Positions 44,611 to 53,667 are shown, counted from the stretch's first letter. The stretch is 64,000 nt of DNA from Streptomyces sp. ICBB 8177 (GCF_003144095.1 NZ_NSKH01000018.1:91706-155705); one strand, 5' to 3'. The notes: generated by a model from the sequence alone, not told the origin. A program made the numbers and translations.

Positions 44611-47163
44611 TCACGAGCTGGACACCACCGCGGGGTCGGCTGATCGCGCGGCGGGCTCGCTGTTGTCCTCGTCACCCACGGCGACCGAACGCCGCTTGGA
44701 GACGTAGACGGCGCCGACGATCACCAGCAACGCGACCACCGCGACACCGACGCGCAGCCCGATGTTGGCCTTGTCGCCGTACGAGTACGTGACGATCGCG
44801 GGGGCGATCAGCAGCGAGACCAGGTTCATCACCTTGATCAACGGGTTGATGGCCGGGCCCGCGGTGTCCTTGAACGGGTCGCCCACGGTGTCGCCGATGA
44901 CGGTGGCCTCGTGCGCCTCACTGCCCTTGCCGCCGTGGTGGCCGTCCTCGACCAGCTTCTTGGCGTTGTCCCAGGCGCCGCCGGAGTTGGCCAGGAAGAC
45001 CGCCATGAGCGTGCCCGCCCCGATCGCGCCGGCCAGGTAGGCGCCGAGCGCGCCCACGCCCAGCGAGAACCCGACCGCGATCGGCGCCAGCACCGCGAGC
45101 AGGCCGGGGGTGGCCAGCTCCCGCAGCGCGTCCTTGGTGCAGATGTCCACCACGCGGCCGTACTCCGGCTTCTCGGAGTAGTCCATGATCCCGGGGTGCT
45201 CGCGGAACTGCCGGCGCACCTCGAAGACCACGGCGCCTGCCGAACGGGAGACCGCGTTGATGGCCAAGCCGGAGAAGAGGAAGACCACGGCCGCGCCCAG
45301 CAGCAGGCCGACCAGGTCGTTGGGCTGGGCGATGTTGAGGCTCAGGCTCAGCCCGTGCGCGGCCGAACCGACCTTGGCCACCTGGGTGTTGATGGCGTCG
45401 GTGAACGAGCCGAACAGCGCGGTCGCCGCCAGGACCGCGGTCGCGATCGCGATGCCCTTGGTGATGGCCTTGGTGGTGTTGCCGACCGCGTCGAGGTTGG
45501 TGAGCACCTGCGCGCCCTCGCCCTCGACGTCGCCGGACATCTCCGCGATGCCCTGGGCGTTGTCGGACACCGGCCCGAAGGTGTCCATGGCGACGATCAC
45601 GCCGACGGTGGTCAGCAGGCCGGTCCCGGCGAGCGCGACCGCGAACAGCGCCAGCGTCAGCGAGCCGCTGCCGACCAGGAACGCGCCGTAGACCGCGAGC
45701 CCGATCAGCACCGCCGAGTAGACCGCCGACTCCAGGCCCAGCGAGATGCCGGAGAGCACCACGGTCGCGGGACCGGTCAGCGACGACTTGCCCACGTCGC
45801 GTACCGGTCGGCGGGAGGTCTCGGTGAAGTACCCGGTCAACTGCTGGATGAGCGCGGCCAGCACGATGCCGATGGCGACCGCGACCAGGGCGAAGATCCG
45901 CGGATTGCCGCTGTGGTCGGTGATGGCGGCCGGTACGCCCTTCAGATCGGAGAATCGCGCGGGCAGATAGACGAAGACGGCCGCCACCACGAGCACGAGG
46001 GAGATCACGGCCGAGATGAAGAATCCGCGGTTGATCGCGGACATTCCACTGCGGTCAGAACGGCGGGGCGCCACGGCGAAGATTCCGATCATCGCAGTGA
46101 TCACACCGATTGCCGGGACGAGCAGCGGAAAGGCCAGCCCCGAATTGCCGAACGCGGCCTTGCCGAGGATCAACGCGGCGACCAGCGTCACCGCGTAACT
46201 CTCGAAGAGGTCGGCCGCCATACCGGCGCAGTCGCCCACGTTGTCGCCCACGTTGTCGGCGATGGTCGCGGCATTGCGCGGGTCGTCCTCGGGAATGCCC
46301 TGCTCGACCTTGCCGACCAGGTCCGCGCCGACGTCGGCGGCCTTGGTGAAGATGCCGCCGCCGACGCGCATGAACATCGCCAGCAGCGCGGCGCCGAAGC
46401 CGAAGCCCTCCAGCACCTTCGGTGCGTCCGCCTTGTAGACGAGCACGACGACCGAGGCGCCGAGCAGGCCGAGGCCCACGGTGCACATGCCGACCACGCC
46501 GCCGGTGCGGAACGCGATCTTCATGCCGCGGTGCGACACGGTCGTCAGGTCGGCGGCCGGTTCACCGGGGCCAGGGGTCGCCGCCCGGGCCGCCGCGGCG
46601 ACCCGTACGTTCGCCCGGACCGCGAGCCACATGCCGATGTACCCGGTGGCGGCCGAGAAGACCGCGCCCACCAGGAAGAAGATCGACCGCCCGGCCCGCT
46701 GGGTCCAGTTGTCGGCGGGCAGCAGCATCAGCAGGAAGAAGACGACCACGGCGAAGACGCCGAGGGTCCTCAACTGCCGCATCAGATAGGCGTTGGCGCC
46801 TTCCTGCACGGCTTCCGCGATCCGCTTCATGCTCTCGGTGCCCTCGTCCGCGGCGAGCACCTGGCGGACCAGGACCACGGCGACGAGCAGCGCGATGACC
46901 GCCACGGCGGCGATGACCAGGACGAGGGTGCGGTTGCCACCGGTCAGTACCGGCGCGAGCGCGAACGCCCGGTGGAACTGGCCGACGGGGTGGAGCAGTT
47001 GGGCCGACTGGATCAGGCCCGGGTGGAGCAGGTGAGCCGGGTGGAGCAGCTGGGCTCCCTGGTCCGGAACGGATTGCTGTGACTGATGGAACTGGTGGAG
47101 CAGTGGGGAAATGTGGGGAAGCGTCTGCGCGTGGTACGCGAGAGGGGTGTCTGGCCCCGCCAT
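44611..47163 (-). CDS. hppA: Proton-translocating membrane pyrophosphatase with His-rich N-terminal extension
   Basis: An 850-aa proton pump that hydrolyses PPi to build the proton gradient. Core motifs are GGGIFTKAADVGADLVGKVE, the Mg-PPi-binding DNVGDNVGDCAGMAADLFESY and GDTVGDPFKDTAGPAINPL. In the K+-sensitive helix the sequence is GNTTKAITKG, with Lys in place of the Ala of K+-dependent enzymes, so it should be K+-independent. About 14-16 TM helices span residues about 78-830. The first about 70 residues are an unusual cytoplasmic or leader-like extension with nine His and three LLHP units. ATG 47163 has AAGGAGGACG immediately upstream, so the extension is genuinely translated. Confidence 0.95.
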   Translation of the reverse strand: MAGPDTPLAYHAQTLPHISPLLHQFHQSQQSVPDQGAQLLHPAHLLHPGLIQSAQLLHPVGQFHRAFALAPVLTGGNRTLVLVIAAVAVIALLVAVVLVRQVLAADEGTESMKRIAEAVQEGANAYLMRQLRTLGVFAVVVFFLLMLLPADNWTQRAGRSIFFLVGAVFSAATGYIGMWLAVRANVRVAAAARAATPGPGEPAADLTTVSHRGMKIAFRTGGVVGMCTVGLGLLGASVVVLVYKADAPKVLEGFGFGAALLAMFMRVGGGIFTKAADVGADLVGKVEQGIPEDDPRNAATIADNVGDNVGDCAGMAADLFESYAVTLVAALILGKAAFGNSGLAFPLLVPAIGVITAMIGIFAVAPRRSDRSGMSAINRGFFISAVISLVLVVAAVFVYLPARFSDLKGVPAAITDHSGNPRIFALVAVAIGIVLAALIQQLTGYFTETSRRPVRDVGKSSLTGPATVVLSGISLGLESAVYSAVLIGLAVYGAFLVGSGSLTLALFAVALAGTGLLTTVGVIVAMDTFGPVSDNAQGIAEMSGDVEGEGAQVLTNLDAVGNTTKAITKGIAIATAVLAATALFGSFTDAINTQVAKVGSAAHGLSLSLNIAQPNDLVGLLLGAAVVFLFSGLAINAVSRSAGAVVFEVRRQFREHPGIMDYSEKPEYGRVVDICTKDALRELATPGLLAVLAPIAVGFSLGVGALGAYLAGAIGAGTLMAVFLANSGGAWDNAKKLVEDGHHGGKGSEAHEATVIGDTVGDPFKDTAGPAINPLIKVMNLVSLLIAPAIVTYSYGDKANIGLRVGVAVVALLVIVGAVYVSKRRSVAVGDEDNSEPAARSADPAVVSSS

Positions 47164-47927
47164 TCGTCCTCCTTGACGTTTGGCACGTGGGCGCGCGGCC
47201 CGCGGTTCCACCGCATGCCGCGTCGCTCAGGCGAGCTGAGTCAGCGCTGAGTCAGTTGAGCAAAGATGGACGGATTGTAGGGAGCGGGAACCGATCAAAA
47301 CAGTACGCGGGAACGAGAATTCGCCGGTGACCCGGCACGTCCTCCTGCGGAAAATCGCGCTCAGGGTGAAGAAATCACCGATTACGGTGAACGCGGCGGC
47401 GTGGAGTAGACCCCTGGAATTGATCTCCGCCCGGCGGATTTACGACGCGGCGGGGGCGTCTTCCGTTACGCGGGTGGGCTTTTGGGGCGTGGGATGTCTG
47501 AAGTGGCGGCGGGGCGGGGGGAATTGAGCCGGGGCGCGGGAGCGCCAGGGCGCGGCGGCGCGCAACGGGGGCAGGGCGGAGGGTTGCGCAGGCCGGGGAG
47601 GGGCGTTCCGAGAGGGCGGGCGGCCAAGGAGGGCGGCCCGGGGCGCAGCGGCGGGCAGAACGAAGACGGCCGCCGGGGGCAGCTGGCCCCGGGGCCGACG
47701 GGTGGCGGGCATGGGCGGTCCGGGCGCGGCAGGCACGGCGTGTGGCAGGCGCCGGGGCGGCAGGCACGGGGTGTGGCAGGCGCGGGGCGTGTCAGGCGCC
47801 AGGGCGGCGGCCCGGGGAAGGACGGCGCGAAGGCGGCGGGCCGGGGGAGGAAGGCGCGAAGGCGGCGGGCCGAGGAAGGAAGGCGCGAGGGCGGCGGGCG
47901 CGCCTCGCGGGGGCGCCGGCCGGAGCG
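47164..47927. repeat. Gene-free G-rich repeat region upstream of hppA
   Basis: There is no credible gene in 764 bases. The left 300 bases are the hppA promoter region and are comparatively AT-rich. From about 47500 to 47925 the plus strand is strongly purine- and G-rich with little C. It holds two copies of a roughly 31-base unit (around gcggcaggcacggcgtgtgg, near 47727 and 47758). Three copies of a roughly 30-base unit (around aaggcgcgaaggcggcgggc) lie between about 47820 and 47900. Multiple G-runs could form G-quadruplexes. The region lies just beyond the stop of the RsbW-like gene. Confidence 0.6.
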
Positions 47928-48410
47928 CTACGGGAGGGTGGTCGGCGCGGTCGTCGGCCAGCTCATGCGGATGCTGCCGCCGGTCGGGCCCGCGATGACC
48001 TCGACGTCGTCCACCAGCCCGCTGATCACGGCGAGGCCCATTTGGCCGTCGTCGTCCCCGTCGTCCGCGCCGGGCTCGCCGGAACCAGGGGTGCTCGGGT
48101 GCGGGCGACCCGCCGCGTCGTCGGCGTCCGCGCGGTCGGCGGCCGTACCGGGCGCCTCGTCCGGCACCTCGTCGCCGACCTCGATGGAGAACTTCTTCTC
48201 CTCCTCGGTCAGCAGCACCCGCACCGGCAGGTCGACCCCGTTGAGCCGGTGCAGCCCCACCGCGCGGGTGCAGGCCTCGCCCACGGCGAGCCTGACCTCG
48301 TCCAGCACTGCCTCGTCCACACCGGCACGGCGCGCCACCGCGGCCGCCACCAGGCGGGCGGTGCGGACGTGCTCGGGCTGGGCGCTGAAACGCAGCTCAA
48401 CGGTGGCCAT
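47928..48410 (-). CDS. RsbW-like ATP-binding anti-sigma factor
   Basis: A 160-aa GHKL-fold protein cotranscribed with and partnering the anti-anti-sigma factor BldG in streptomycetes (the S. coelicolor counterpart is known to bind BldG). The N-box region reads RLAVGEACTRAVGLH, where the usual metal-binding Asn (E-A-x-T-N-A) is replaced by Arg. An acidic Asp/Gly-rich insert (about 88-125) separates it from the G1-like GQMGLAVISGLVDDVEV. The changes suggest ATP binding without, or with altered, kinase activity. ATG 48410 is the start. It follows bldG on the same strand after 133 bases. Confidence 0.9.
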   Translation of the reverse strand: MATVELRFSAQPEHVRTARLVAAAVARRAGVDEAVLDEVRLAVGEACTRAVGLHRLNGVDLPVRVLLTEEEKKFSIEVGDEVPDEAPGTAADRADADDAAGRPHPSTPGSGEPGADDGDDDGQMGLAVISGLVDDVEVIAGPTGGSIRMSWPTTAPTTLP

Positions 48411-48543
48411 GGCCTCCCCCTCGGTCTTTCAGGCGTGCACAACAGGGGCCCGGGCTCCTCTTCGGCCCGGTACCCCCGTTACTCAGGCGATCGCGAACGT
48501 GACGTGGCGGCGGCCAAGGCCCCGCCACGCCACCGCGCGCGGC

Positions 48544-48885
48544 TCAGTCAGTCGCCGAGACAGCCTCGTCGACCGAGGTGTGAATCGGGAACACCTTGGT
48601 CAGACCGGTGATACGGAAGATCTTCAGAATGCGCTCCTGGTTGCACACCAGGCGCAGCGAGCCCTCGTGGGCCCGCACTCGCTTCAGGCCGCCGACGAGC
48701 ACGCCCAGGCCGGTGGAGTCGAGGAAGTCCACGCCTTCCATGTCCACGACCAGGTGGTAACTACCGTCGTTGACGAGCTCGACCAACTGCTCGCGCAGCT
48801 TGGGCGCGGTGTAAACATCAATCTCGCCACCGACCTCGACGACCGTACGGTCACCAACGGTTCGGGTCGACAGGGACAGGTCCAC
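48544..48885 (-). CDS. bldG: Anti-anti-sigma factor BldG
   Basis: A 113-aa STAS-domain protein of the SpoIIAA/RsbV type, a master regulator of aerial growth and antibiotic production in Streptomyces. It begins [20 protein letters not shown] and carries the phosphorylation site in [13 protein letters not shown] (Ser57). Unphosphorylated BldG binds and neutralises partner anti-sigma factors. The length and the segment [21 protein letters not shown] match BldG of other streptomycetes. GTG 48885 has GGAGG about 7 bases upstream. Its promoter lies in the gap shared with the divergent helicase gene. Confidence 0.97.
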   Translation of the reverse strand: MDLSLSTRTVGDRTVVEVGGEIDVYTAPKLREQLVELVNDGSYHLVVDMEGVDFLDSTGLGVLVGGLKRVRAHEGSLRLVCNQERILKIFRITGLTKVFPIHTSVDEAVSATD

Positions 48886-49040
48886 GAGTCCTCCAGCACC
48901 TTGCATCGAGCGGTCGCCCCCCAGGGGCCTCCCCACCGAAGGTAGGGGAGGGATCGGCAGCCGCGATGGCATTCAATCACTTACCAGCGGGCGAGCACGA
49001 CGCCTTGCGGCGATTGTCCGTCACACCGGTGACACACTGA

Positions 49041-51494
49041 GTGCCGATGGCCCACGATCCCCGACCACACCCGGCGCACGACCGCCCTTCCCCAGCCACA
49101 GTCCTGCACCGGCTGGCGGCTGGAGCGGGCCGCGCCGCGCGCATCACTCATACGGAGCACTTGCCCCCGACCACCGCCAGACATGCCGATTGGCCTGATC
49201 AGATCCGGCCCGAGGTCCTGGCGGCGGTACGTGCCGCGGGCATCGCGCGCCCCTGGGAGCACCAGGCGTGCGCCATGGAGCACGCCCTGCGCGGCGAGTC
49301 CGTGGTGATCGCCACCGGCACCGCCTCCGGCAAGTCGCTCGCGTATCTCGCCCCGGTGCTCAGCGCCCTGGTCGAGGGCGCCGAGGCTCCGAACGGCCGG
49401 GGCGCCACCGCTTTGTACCTCGCGCCGACCAAGGCGCTCGCCGCCGACCAGCGCCGCGCGGTCTCGGCGCTGGCCGCCCCGCTCGGCACCGCCGTCCGCG
49501 CGGCGGTCTACGACGGCGACACGCCGTTCGAGGAGCGCGAGTGGGTCCGCCAGTACGCCACGTACGCGCTGACCAACCCGGACATGCTGCACCGCGGCAT
49601 CCTCCCGGCCCACCAGCGCTGGGCCTCCTTCCTGCGCCAGCTGCGCTACGTCGTGGTCGACGAGTGCCACACCTACCGCGGCGTCTTCGGCTCGCACGTC
49701 GCCCAGGTGCTGCGGCGGCTGCGCCGGGTCTGCGCGCGCTACGGGGCCGATCCGGTCTTCCTGCTCGCGTCGGCCACGGCCGCGGACCCGGCCGAGGCGG
49801 CGGGCCGTCTCACCGGCGTCACGGTGCACGAGGTCACCGACGACGCCTCCCCGCACGGCGAACTCGTCTTCGCCCTGTGGGAGCCGCCGCTGACCGAGCT
49901 GAGCGGCGAACGCGGCGCGCCGGTCCGCCGCACCGCCACCGCCGAGACCGCCGACCTGCTGACCGACCTGGTCGCCCAGGGCAGCCGCACCGTCGCCTTC
50001 GTCCGCTCCCGGCGGGCCGCCGAGCTGATCGCGATACTCGCCCAGGACCGGCTGGCCGAGGTGGACCGCTCGCTGCCGGAGCGGGTCGCGGCCTATCGCG
50101 GCGGTTATCTGCCGGAGGAACGCAGGGCGCTGGAGCGGGACCTGCACAGCGGCCGCCTGCTCGGCCTGGCCTCCACCACCGCGCTGGAACTCGGCGTGGA
50201 CGTATCCGGCCTCGACACCGTCCTGCTGGCCGGCTACCCAGGCACCCGGGCCTCGCTGTGGCAGCAGGCGGGCCGCGCCGGACGCGGCGGTCAGGGCGCG
50301 CTCGCGGTGCTGGTGGCCCGCGACGACCCGCTGGACACCTATCTCGTGCACCACCCGGACGCGCTGTTTCGTAGACCGGTCGAATCCACCGTCCTGGACC
50401 CGGACAACCCCTACGTCCTCGCGCCCCACCTGTGCGCCGCCGCCGCCGAACTGCCGCTCACCGACGACGACCTGACGCTCTTCGGCACCGAAGCCCCCGG
50501 TCTCGTACCGCAGTTGGTCAAGCGCGGACTGCTGCGCAGACGCAGCGGGGGCTGGTACTGGACGCGCCGGGAGCGTGCCGCCGATCTCACCGACATCCGC
50601 GGCGAGGGCGGCCGGCCGGTCCAGGTGGTCGAATCGGCGACCGGGCGGCTGCTGGGCACGGTGGACGCCTCCGCCGCCCACGCCTCCGTGCACGACGGCG
50701 CCGTCCACCTCCACCAGGGCCTCACCTACGTCGTCGAACGCCTCGACCTCGACGACGCCGTGGCCCTCGTCGAGCAGGCCGATCCGCCGTACTCCACGAT
50801 GGCCCGCGAGACCACCGCGATCACCATCCTGGGCACCGACACCGAGGAGCCCTGGGGCGACGCGCGGCTGTGCTTCGGCTCGGTGGAGGTAACCCACCAG
50901 GTCGTCTCCTACCTGCGCCGCAAACTGATCACCGGCGAAGTGCTCGGCGAGACCAAGCTCGACCTGCCGCCGCGCACCCTGCGCACCCGCGCCGTGTGGT
51001 GGTCCGTCACCGACGACCAGCTCGACTCCGCGCGCGTCCACCCCGAGGAGCTGCCGGGCGCGCTGCACGCCGCCGAGCACGCCTCGATCGGCATGCTGCC
51101 GCTCTTCGCCACCTGCGACCGCTGGGACATCGGCGGCGTCTCCTTCCCCCTGCACCCCGACACCGGCCTGCCCACGGTCTTCGTCTACGACGGCCGCCCG
51201 GGCGGCGCGGGCTTCGCCGAACGCGGCTTCCGCACCGCGCGCGCCTGGCTGCTGGCCACCCGCGAGGCGATCGCGGCCTGCGAGTGCGACTTCGGCTGCC
51301 CGTCGTGCATCCAGTCGCCCAAGTGCGGCAACGGCAACGACCCGCTGGACAAGGCGGCCGCCGTCCGGCTGCTGGACTGCCTGCTGTCCGCGCGGCCCGA
51401 GCGGGAGGGCCCGGACGGCGGGGACGACGCGGGGGCCTCGGGGGACGCGAGAGGCTTCGGCGGCGGGGCCGAGGGCGGGCCTGCGACCGGGTGA
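49041..51494 (+). CDS. DEAD/DEAH-box helicase with C-terminal cysteine cluster (MrfA/YprA-type)
   Basis: An 817-aa superfamily 2 helicase. The two RecA-like domains show Q-motif-like PWEHQ, Walker A ATGTASGKSLAY (about residue 93), Walker B DECH (VVVDECHTYRG), motif III SATA, and motif VI QQAGRAGRGG. The C-terminal MZB/DUF1998-like domain ends with a four-cysteine cluster, CECDFGCPSCIQSPKCGNGN. This is characteristic of the MrfA/YprA family, which removes mitomycin-type adducts in Bacillus. GTG 49041 or ATG 49047 starts it. It diverges from bldG. The 3' end is convergent with the Tad locus, whose TadE-like frame continues antisense across this gene. Confidence 0.93.
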   Translation: MPMAHDPRPHPAHDRPSPATVLHRLAAGAGRAARITHTEHLPPTTARHADWPDQIRPEVLAAVRAAGIARPWEHQACAMEHALRGESVVIATGTASGKSLAYLAPVLSALVEGAEAPNGRGATALYLAPTKALAADQRRAVSALAAPLGTAVRAAVYDGDTPFEEREWVRQYATYALTNPDMLHRGILPAHQRWASFLRQLRYVVVDECHTYRGVFGSHVAQVLRRLRRVCARYGADPVFLLASATAADPAEAAGRLTGVTVHEVTDDASPHGELVFALWEPPLTELSGERGAPVRRTATAETADLLTDLVAQGSRTVAFVRSRRAAELIAILAQDRLAEVDRSLPERVAAYRGGYLPEERRALERDLHSGRLLGLASTTALELGVDVSGLDTVLLAGYPGTRASLWQQAGRAGRGGQGALAVLVARDDPLDTYLVHHPDALFRRPVESTVLDPDNPYVLAPHLCAAAAELPLTDDDLTLFGTEAPGLVPQLVKRGLLRRRSGGWYWTRRERAADLTDIRGEGGRPVQVVESATGRLLGTVDASAAHASVHDGAVHLHQGLTYVVERLDLDDAVALVEQADPPYSTMARETTAITILGTDTEEPWGDARLCFGSVEVTHQVVSYLRRKLITGEVLGETKLDLPPRTLRTRAVWWSVTDDQLDSARVHPEELPGALHAAEHASIGMLPLFATCDRWDIGGVSFPLHPDTGLPTVFVYDGRPGGAGFAERGFRTARAWLLATREAIAACECDFGCPSCIQSPKCGNGNDPLDKAAAVRLLDCLLSARPEREGPDGGDDAGASGDARGFGGGAEGGPATG

Positions 51495-51595
51495 CCGTGA
51501 GGCGCGACGGACGGAGGTTCGATCGGCGGGTCCGCGTGCCGGGGACACCGACGGGTGCGCGGCCGTCCGCGCGCCCGGGGACGTCGAACGGGCCT

Positions 51596-51971
51596 TCACA
51601 GGCGTCGCGTTGGCCCCGGACGTCGCGACGGCCCACTGCGGTCCGGCGCGGGAGCGAACTCGGACAGGGCCGGTGAACGCCTCCGGTGCGCCTCGCGCCT
51701 CCGCCACGACATCGGCCACTTCGCCCCGCACGGCGCAGGTCACCAGCACCACACCCTGCGCCCGCGCCACGCGTTCGGCGTCACCGCACGCCGCCCGCTC
51801 ACCGTCCAACGCGTGGTCCGCCGCCGCCAACGCCGCCAAGTCGGCCGCCCCGCCCGCCCGATGGCGTGCCGCGACCGTCTGGCCGAGGACGAGCAACGCC
51901 GCGAAGACGGCACAGAGCGCTCCGCTCACCACGACCGCCCAGACGGTCGCCGAACCCCGGTCGCCGGACAT
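51596..51971 (-). CDS. Rv3654c family TadE-like protein (3' end unclear)
   Basis: Pseudopilin-like protein beginning MSGDRGSATVWAVVVSGALC, a short basic leader followed by one TM helix. Then come RHRAGGAADLAALAAADH and VARAQGVVLVTCAVRGEVADV, typical of Rv3654c-like flp-pilus assembly proteins of about 110-130 aa. ATG 51971 matches relatives; GTG 52007 overlapping the tadE stop is an alternative. After RVRSRAGP (near 51645) the frame has no stop and continues antisense through the helicase gene to 48981. A stop in another frame exists at 51596, used here as a provisional end, so a frameshift or readthrough is likely. The exact 3' boundary is not determined. Confidence 0.6.
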
Positions 51972-52003
51972 ACCACGACGGCCTTCGCGCGTCGGGTCCC
52001 CGT

Positions 52004-52384
52004 TCACCGGACCGCCTCCTCCGCCAGGGCGACCGCGTCCGCGCCCACGGTCACCGACAGCAGTCCGGCGAGCCTGCCCGGGCCCAACGACCGCGCCGCC
52101 ACCCGCACCCGCACCAGGTCCCCCTCGCGCCGCAGCACGACCTTCGCGCCGGGAGGCCCGGCCGACACGGCGGCGGCCATCGCGGCCTCCGGCGGTTCCG
52201 AACGCGCCGCCGCCCGCGCCCCGGCCCGCGCCGCGTCCACACAACGGATCTGCGCGGCGGCCGTCATCAGCCCCCACAGCAGCATCCCGGTGAACACCAC
52301 CAGTACCGGCAGCACGACCGCCGCCTCGGCCGTCACGTATCCCGCGTCGCCGGGCCTGCCACGGCAGGCCTCAAAACGCCACAT
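52004..52384 (-). CDS. tadE: TadE family pseudopilin
   Basis: A 126-aa minor pilin. The leader ends at a G-Y-V-T-A-E prepilin-type site (DAGYVTAEAAVVLPVLVVF), with the hydrophobic helix at about 17-40, followed by a soluble C-terminal domain containing RCVDAARAGARAAARSEPPEAAM. In Tad systems TadE-type proteins are minor components of the Flp pilus. It overlaps the Flp pilin gene upstream by 14 bases and the Rv3654c-like gene downstream at the alternative start (GTGA). Confidence 0.86.
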   Translation of the reverse strand: MWRFEACRGRPGDAGYVTAEAAVVLPVLVVFTGMLLWGLMTAAAQIRCVDAARAGARAAARSEPPEAAMAAAVSAGPPGAKVVLRREGDLVRVRVAARSLGPGRLAGLLSVTVGADAVALAEEAVR

Positions 52385-52568
52385 CGAGGGCCTTCTTGAT
52401 CATCCCGCTGAGCGCCGAGGCGACCGCTGCACTGGTCACCACCTTGTAGAGCACCGCCGCGAAGGCACAGGCGGCCAACGTGCCCACCGCGTACTCCGCG
52501 GTCGACATCCCCGCCTGCGCGGCTTCCCCGCGCATCGCGTCCCACCGTCGCCGCATCCAACTGGTCAT
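52371..52568 (-). CDS. flp: Flp-type pilin, DUF4244 family
   Basis: A 65-aa Flp pilin. The leader MTSWMRRRWDAMRGEAAQAG precedes MSTAEYAVGTLAACAFAAVLY, the E-Y pair after the prepilin cleavage glycine being typical of Flp pilins, and a short tail with KKALDVAF. Assembled by TadABC after cleavage by a TadV-type peptidase (none in the window), it forms the pilus filament. ATG 52568 has AGGAGGAA about 6 bases upstream. The upstream region contains tandem repeats. Confidence 0.88.
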   Translation of the reverse strand: MTSWMRRRWDAMRGEAAQAGMSTAEYAVGTLAACAFAAVLYKVVTSAAVASALSGMIKKALDVAF

Positions 52569-52607
52569 TTCTTCCTCCTGAGTTCACGTGTTCGTTCGCT
52601 GTTTTCG

Positions 52608-52779
52608 TTCGCTGTGTTCGCTGTGTTCGCTGTGTTCGCTGTGTTCGCTGCGTTCGCTGTCTGTGGTTCGTCGCGTGTGGTTTGTCGCGTGTGATTTGTC
52701 GCGTGTGGTTTGTCGCGTGTGATTTGTCGCGTGTGGTTTGTCGCGTGTGGTTTGTCGCGTGTGGTTTGTCGCGTGTGTT
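52608..52779 (-). repeat. Two tandem repeat arrays upstream of the flp gene
   Basis: Array 1, 52608-52661, is six 9-bp units (ttcgctgtg with variants). Array 2, 52667-52779, is eight 14-bp units (tttgtcgcgtgtgg/a with variants, period exact). Both lie in the 319-base gap between tadC (stop at 52888) and flp (start at 52568). The gap therefore holds tandem microsatellite-like DNA and no gene. It must contain either the flp leader or an internal promoter. Confidence 0.85.
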
Positions 52780-52887
52780 CGCTTCGGCTCGTCCGGCGGT
52801 CGCCGCGCTCGGTGAGCCGGGTCCCGTCCGGCGTCGCCGCACTTGAGCGAGCCACGTCCCGTGCGGGCGCGTGTCCGATCGCTCGTC

Positions 52888-53667
52888 TCACTTCATGTGC
52901 GCCATCCCCTCCGCCAGTCCGATCAGGACCGGCACGACGCCGACGACCAGGAAGGCGGGCAGGAAGCACAGGCCCAGTGGTGCGGTCGCCAGGACTCCGG
53001 CGCGCCGCGCCCTCGCTCCGGCCGCGCGGGTCCGCTCCGCGCGGTAGCCACTGGCCAGACGGGAGACCGTCGCGACCGGCGGTACCCCGGACACCGAGGC
53101 CCGCGCCATCCATCGCGCCAGATCCCCCGCCTGCGGCGCCGCCGCCAGGCGCTCCCAGCACTGCGCGGGATCGCCGCCGAGCCGCACCTCCGCCGCCACC
53201 CGCCGCAACGCCTCGCCCATCGGCCCGTCCACGCTGCGTCCCACGGCGTCCGCCGCCGCGGCGGGCGCGGCCCCGGCCGCCAGGCACGCGGCCAGCAGTT
53301 CCGCGGTGAGCGGGAGTTGGCGTGCCGCCGAGTCGTCCCCTGGTGGTGTGCGGGCGCGCGCCGTGCGTTGCCATCGCCGTGTGCCGTACGCCCCCGCGAG
53401 GCCCAGCAGGCAACCGGCCACCCCGCCCATCAGCACGGCCGCGGCGCACCCGACGCCGACCGGCGCGGCCCACTCGCGTCCCGTCGCCCGCGCGCGGTCG
53501 CTCAGTCCGGCCGTCCGGGGCCGACGGACACGGGCGATGCCCAGGAGCAGTTCGCGTCGCCGCCGCGCGAGCCGTCCACGGCGGGCGTCCGCCAGCCCGA
53601 CCATCATCCACAGGAGTCCGGCTCCGCCCAGGAACGTCATCCCCAGGCTGTGGACAACTTCGCTCAT
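52888..53667 (-). CDS. tadC: TadC-like type II secretion F domain protein
   Basis: A 259-aa membrane protein with T2SSF topology: an N-terminal TM helix (about 8-25), TM helices near 65-90 and 225-250, and the cytoplasmic helix set with AARQLPLTAELLAACLAAGAA and the ARASVSGVPPVATVSRLASGYRAERTR region. TadB and TadC form the inner-membrane platform of the Flp pilus machine. ATG 53667 overlaps the tadB stop (ATGA). It is followed by the repeat-rich gap before flp. Confidence 0.87.
   Translation of the reverse strand: MSEVVHSLGMTFLGGAGLLWMMVGLADARRGRLARRRRELLLGIARVRRPRTAGLSDRARATGREWAAPVGVGCAAAVLMGGVAGCLLGLAGAYGTRRWQRTARARTPPGDDSAARQLPLTAELLAACLAAGAAPAAAADAVGRSVDGPMGEALRRVAAEVRLGGDPAQCWERLAAAPQAGDLARWMARASVSGVPPVATVSRLASGYRAERTRAAGARARRAGVLATAPLGLCFLPAFLVVGVVPVLIGLAEGMAHMK

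Noticed and set aside
52667..52779. CRISPR array
   Set aside because: The repeats are contiguous 14-bp units without unique spacers and there are no cas genes, so they are simple tandem repeats.
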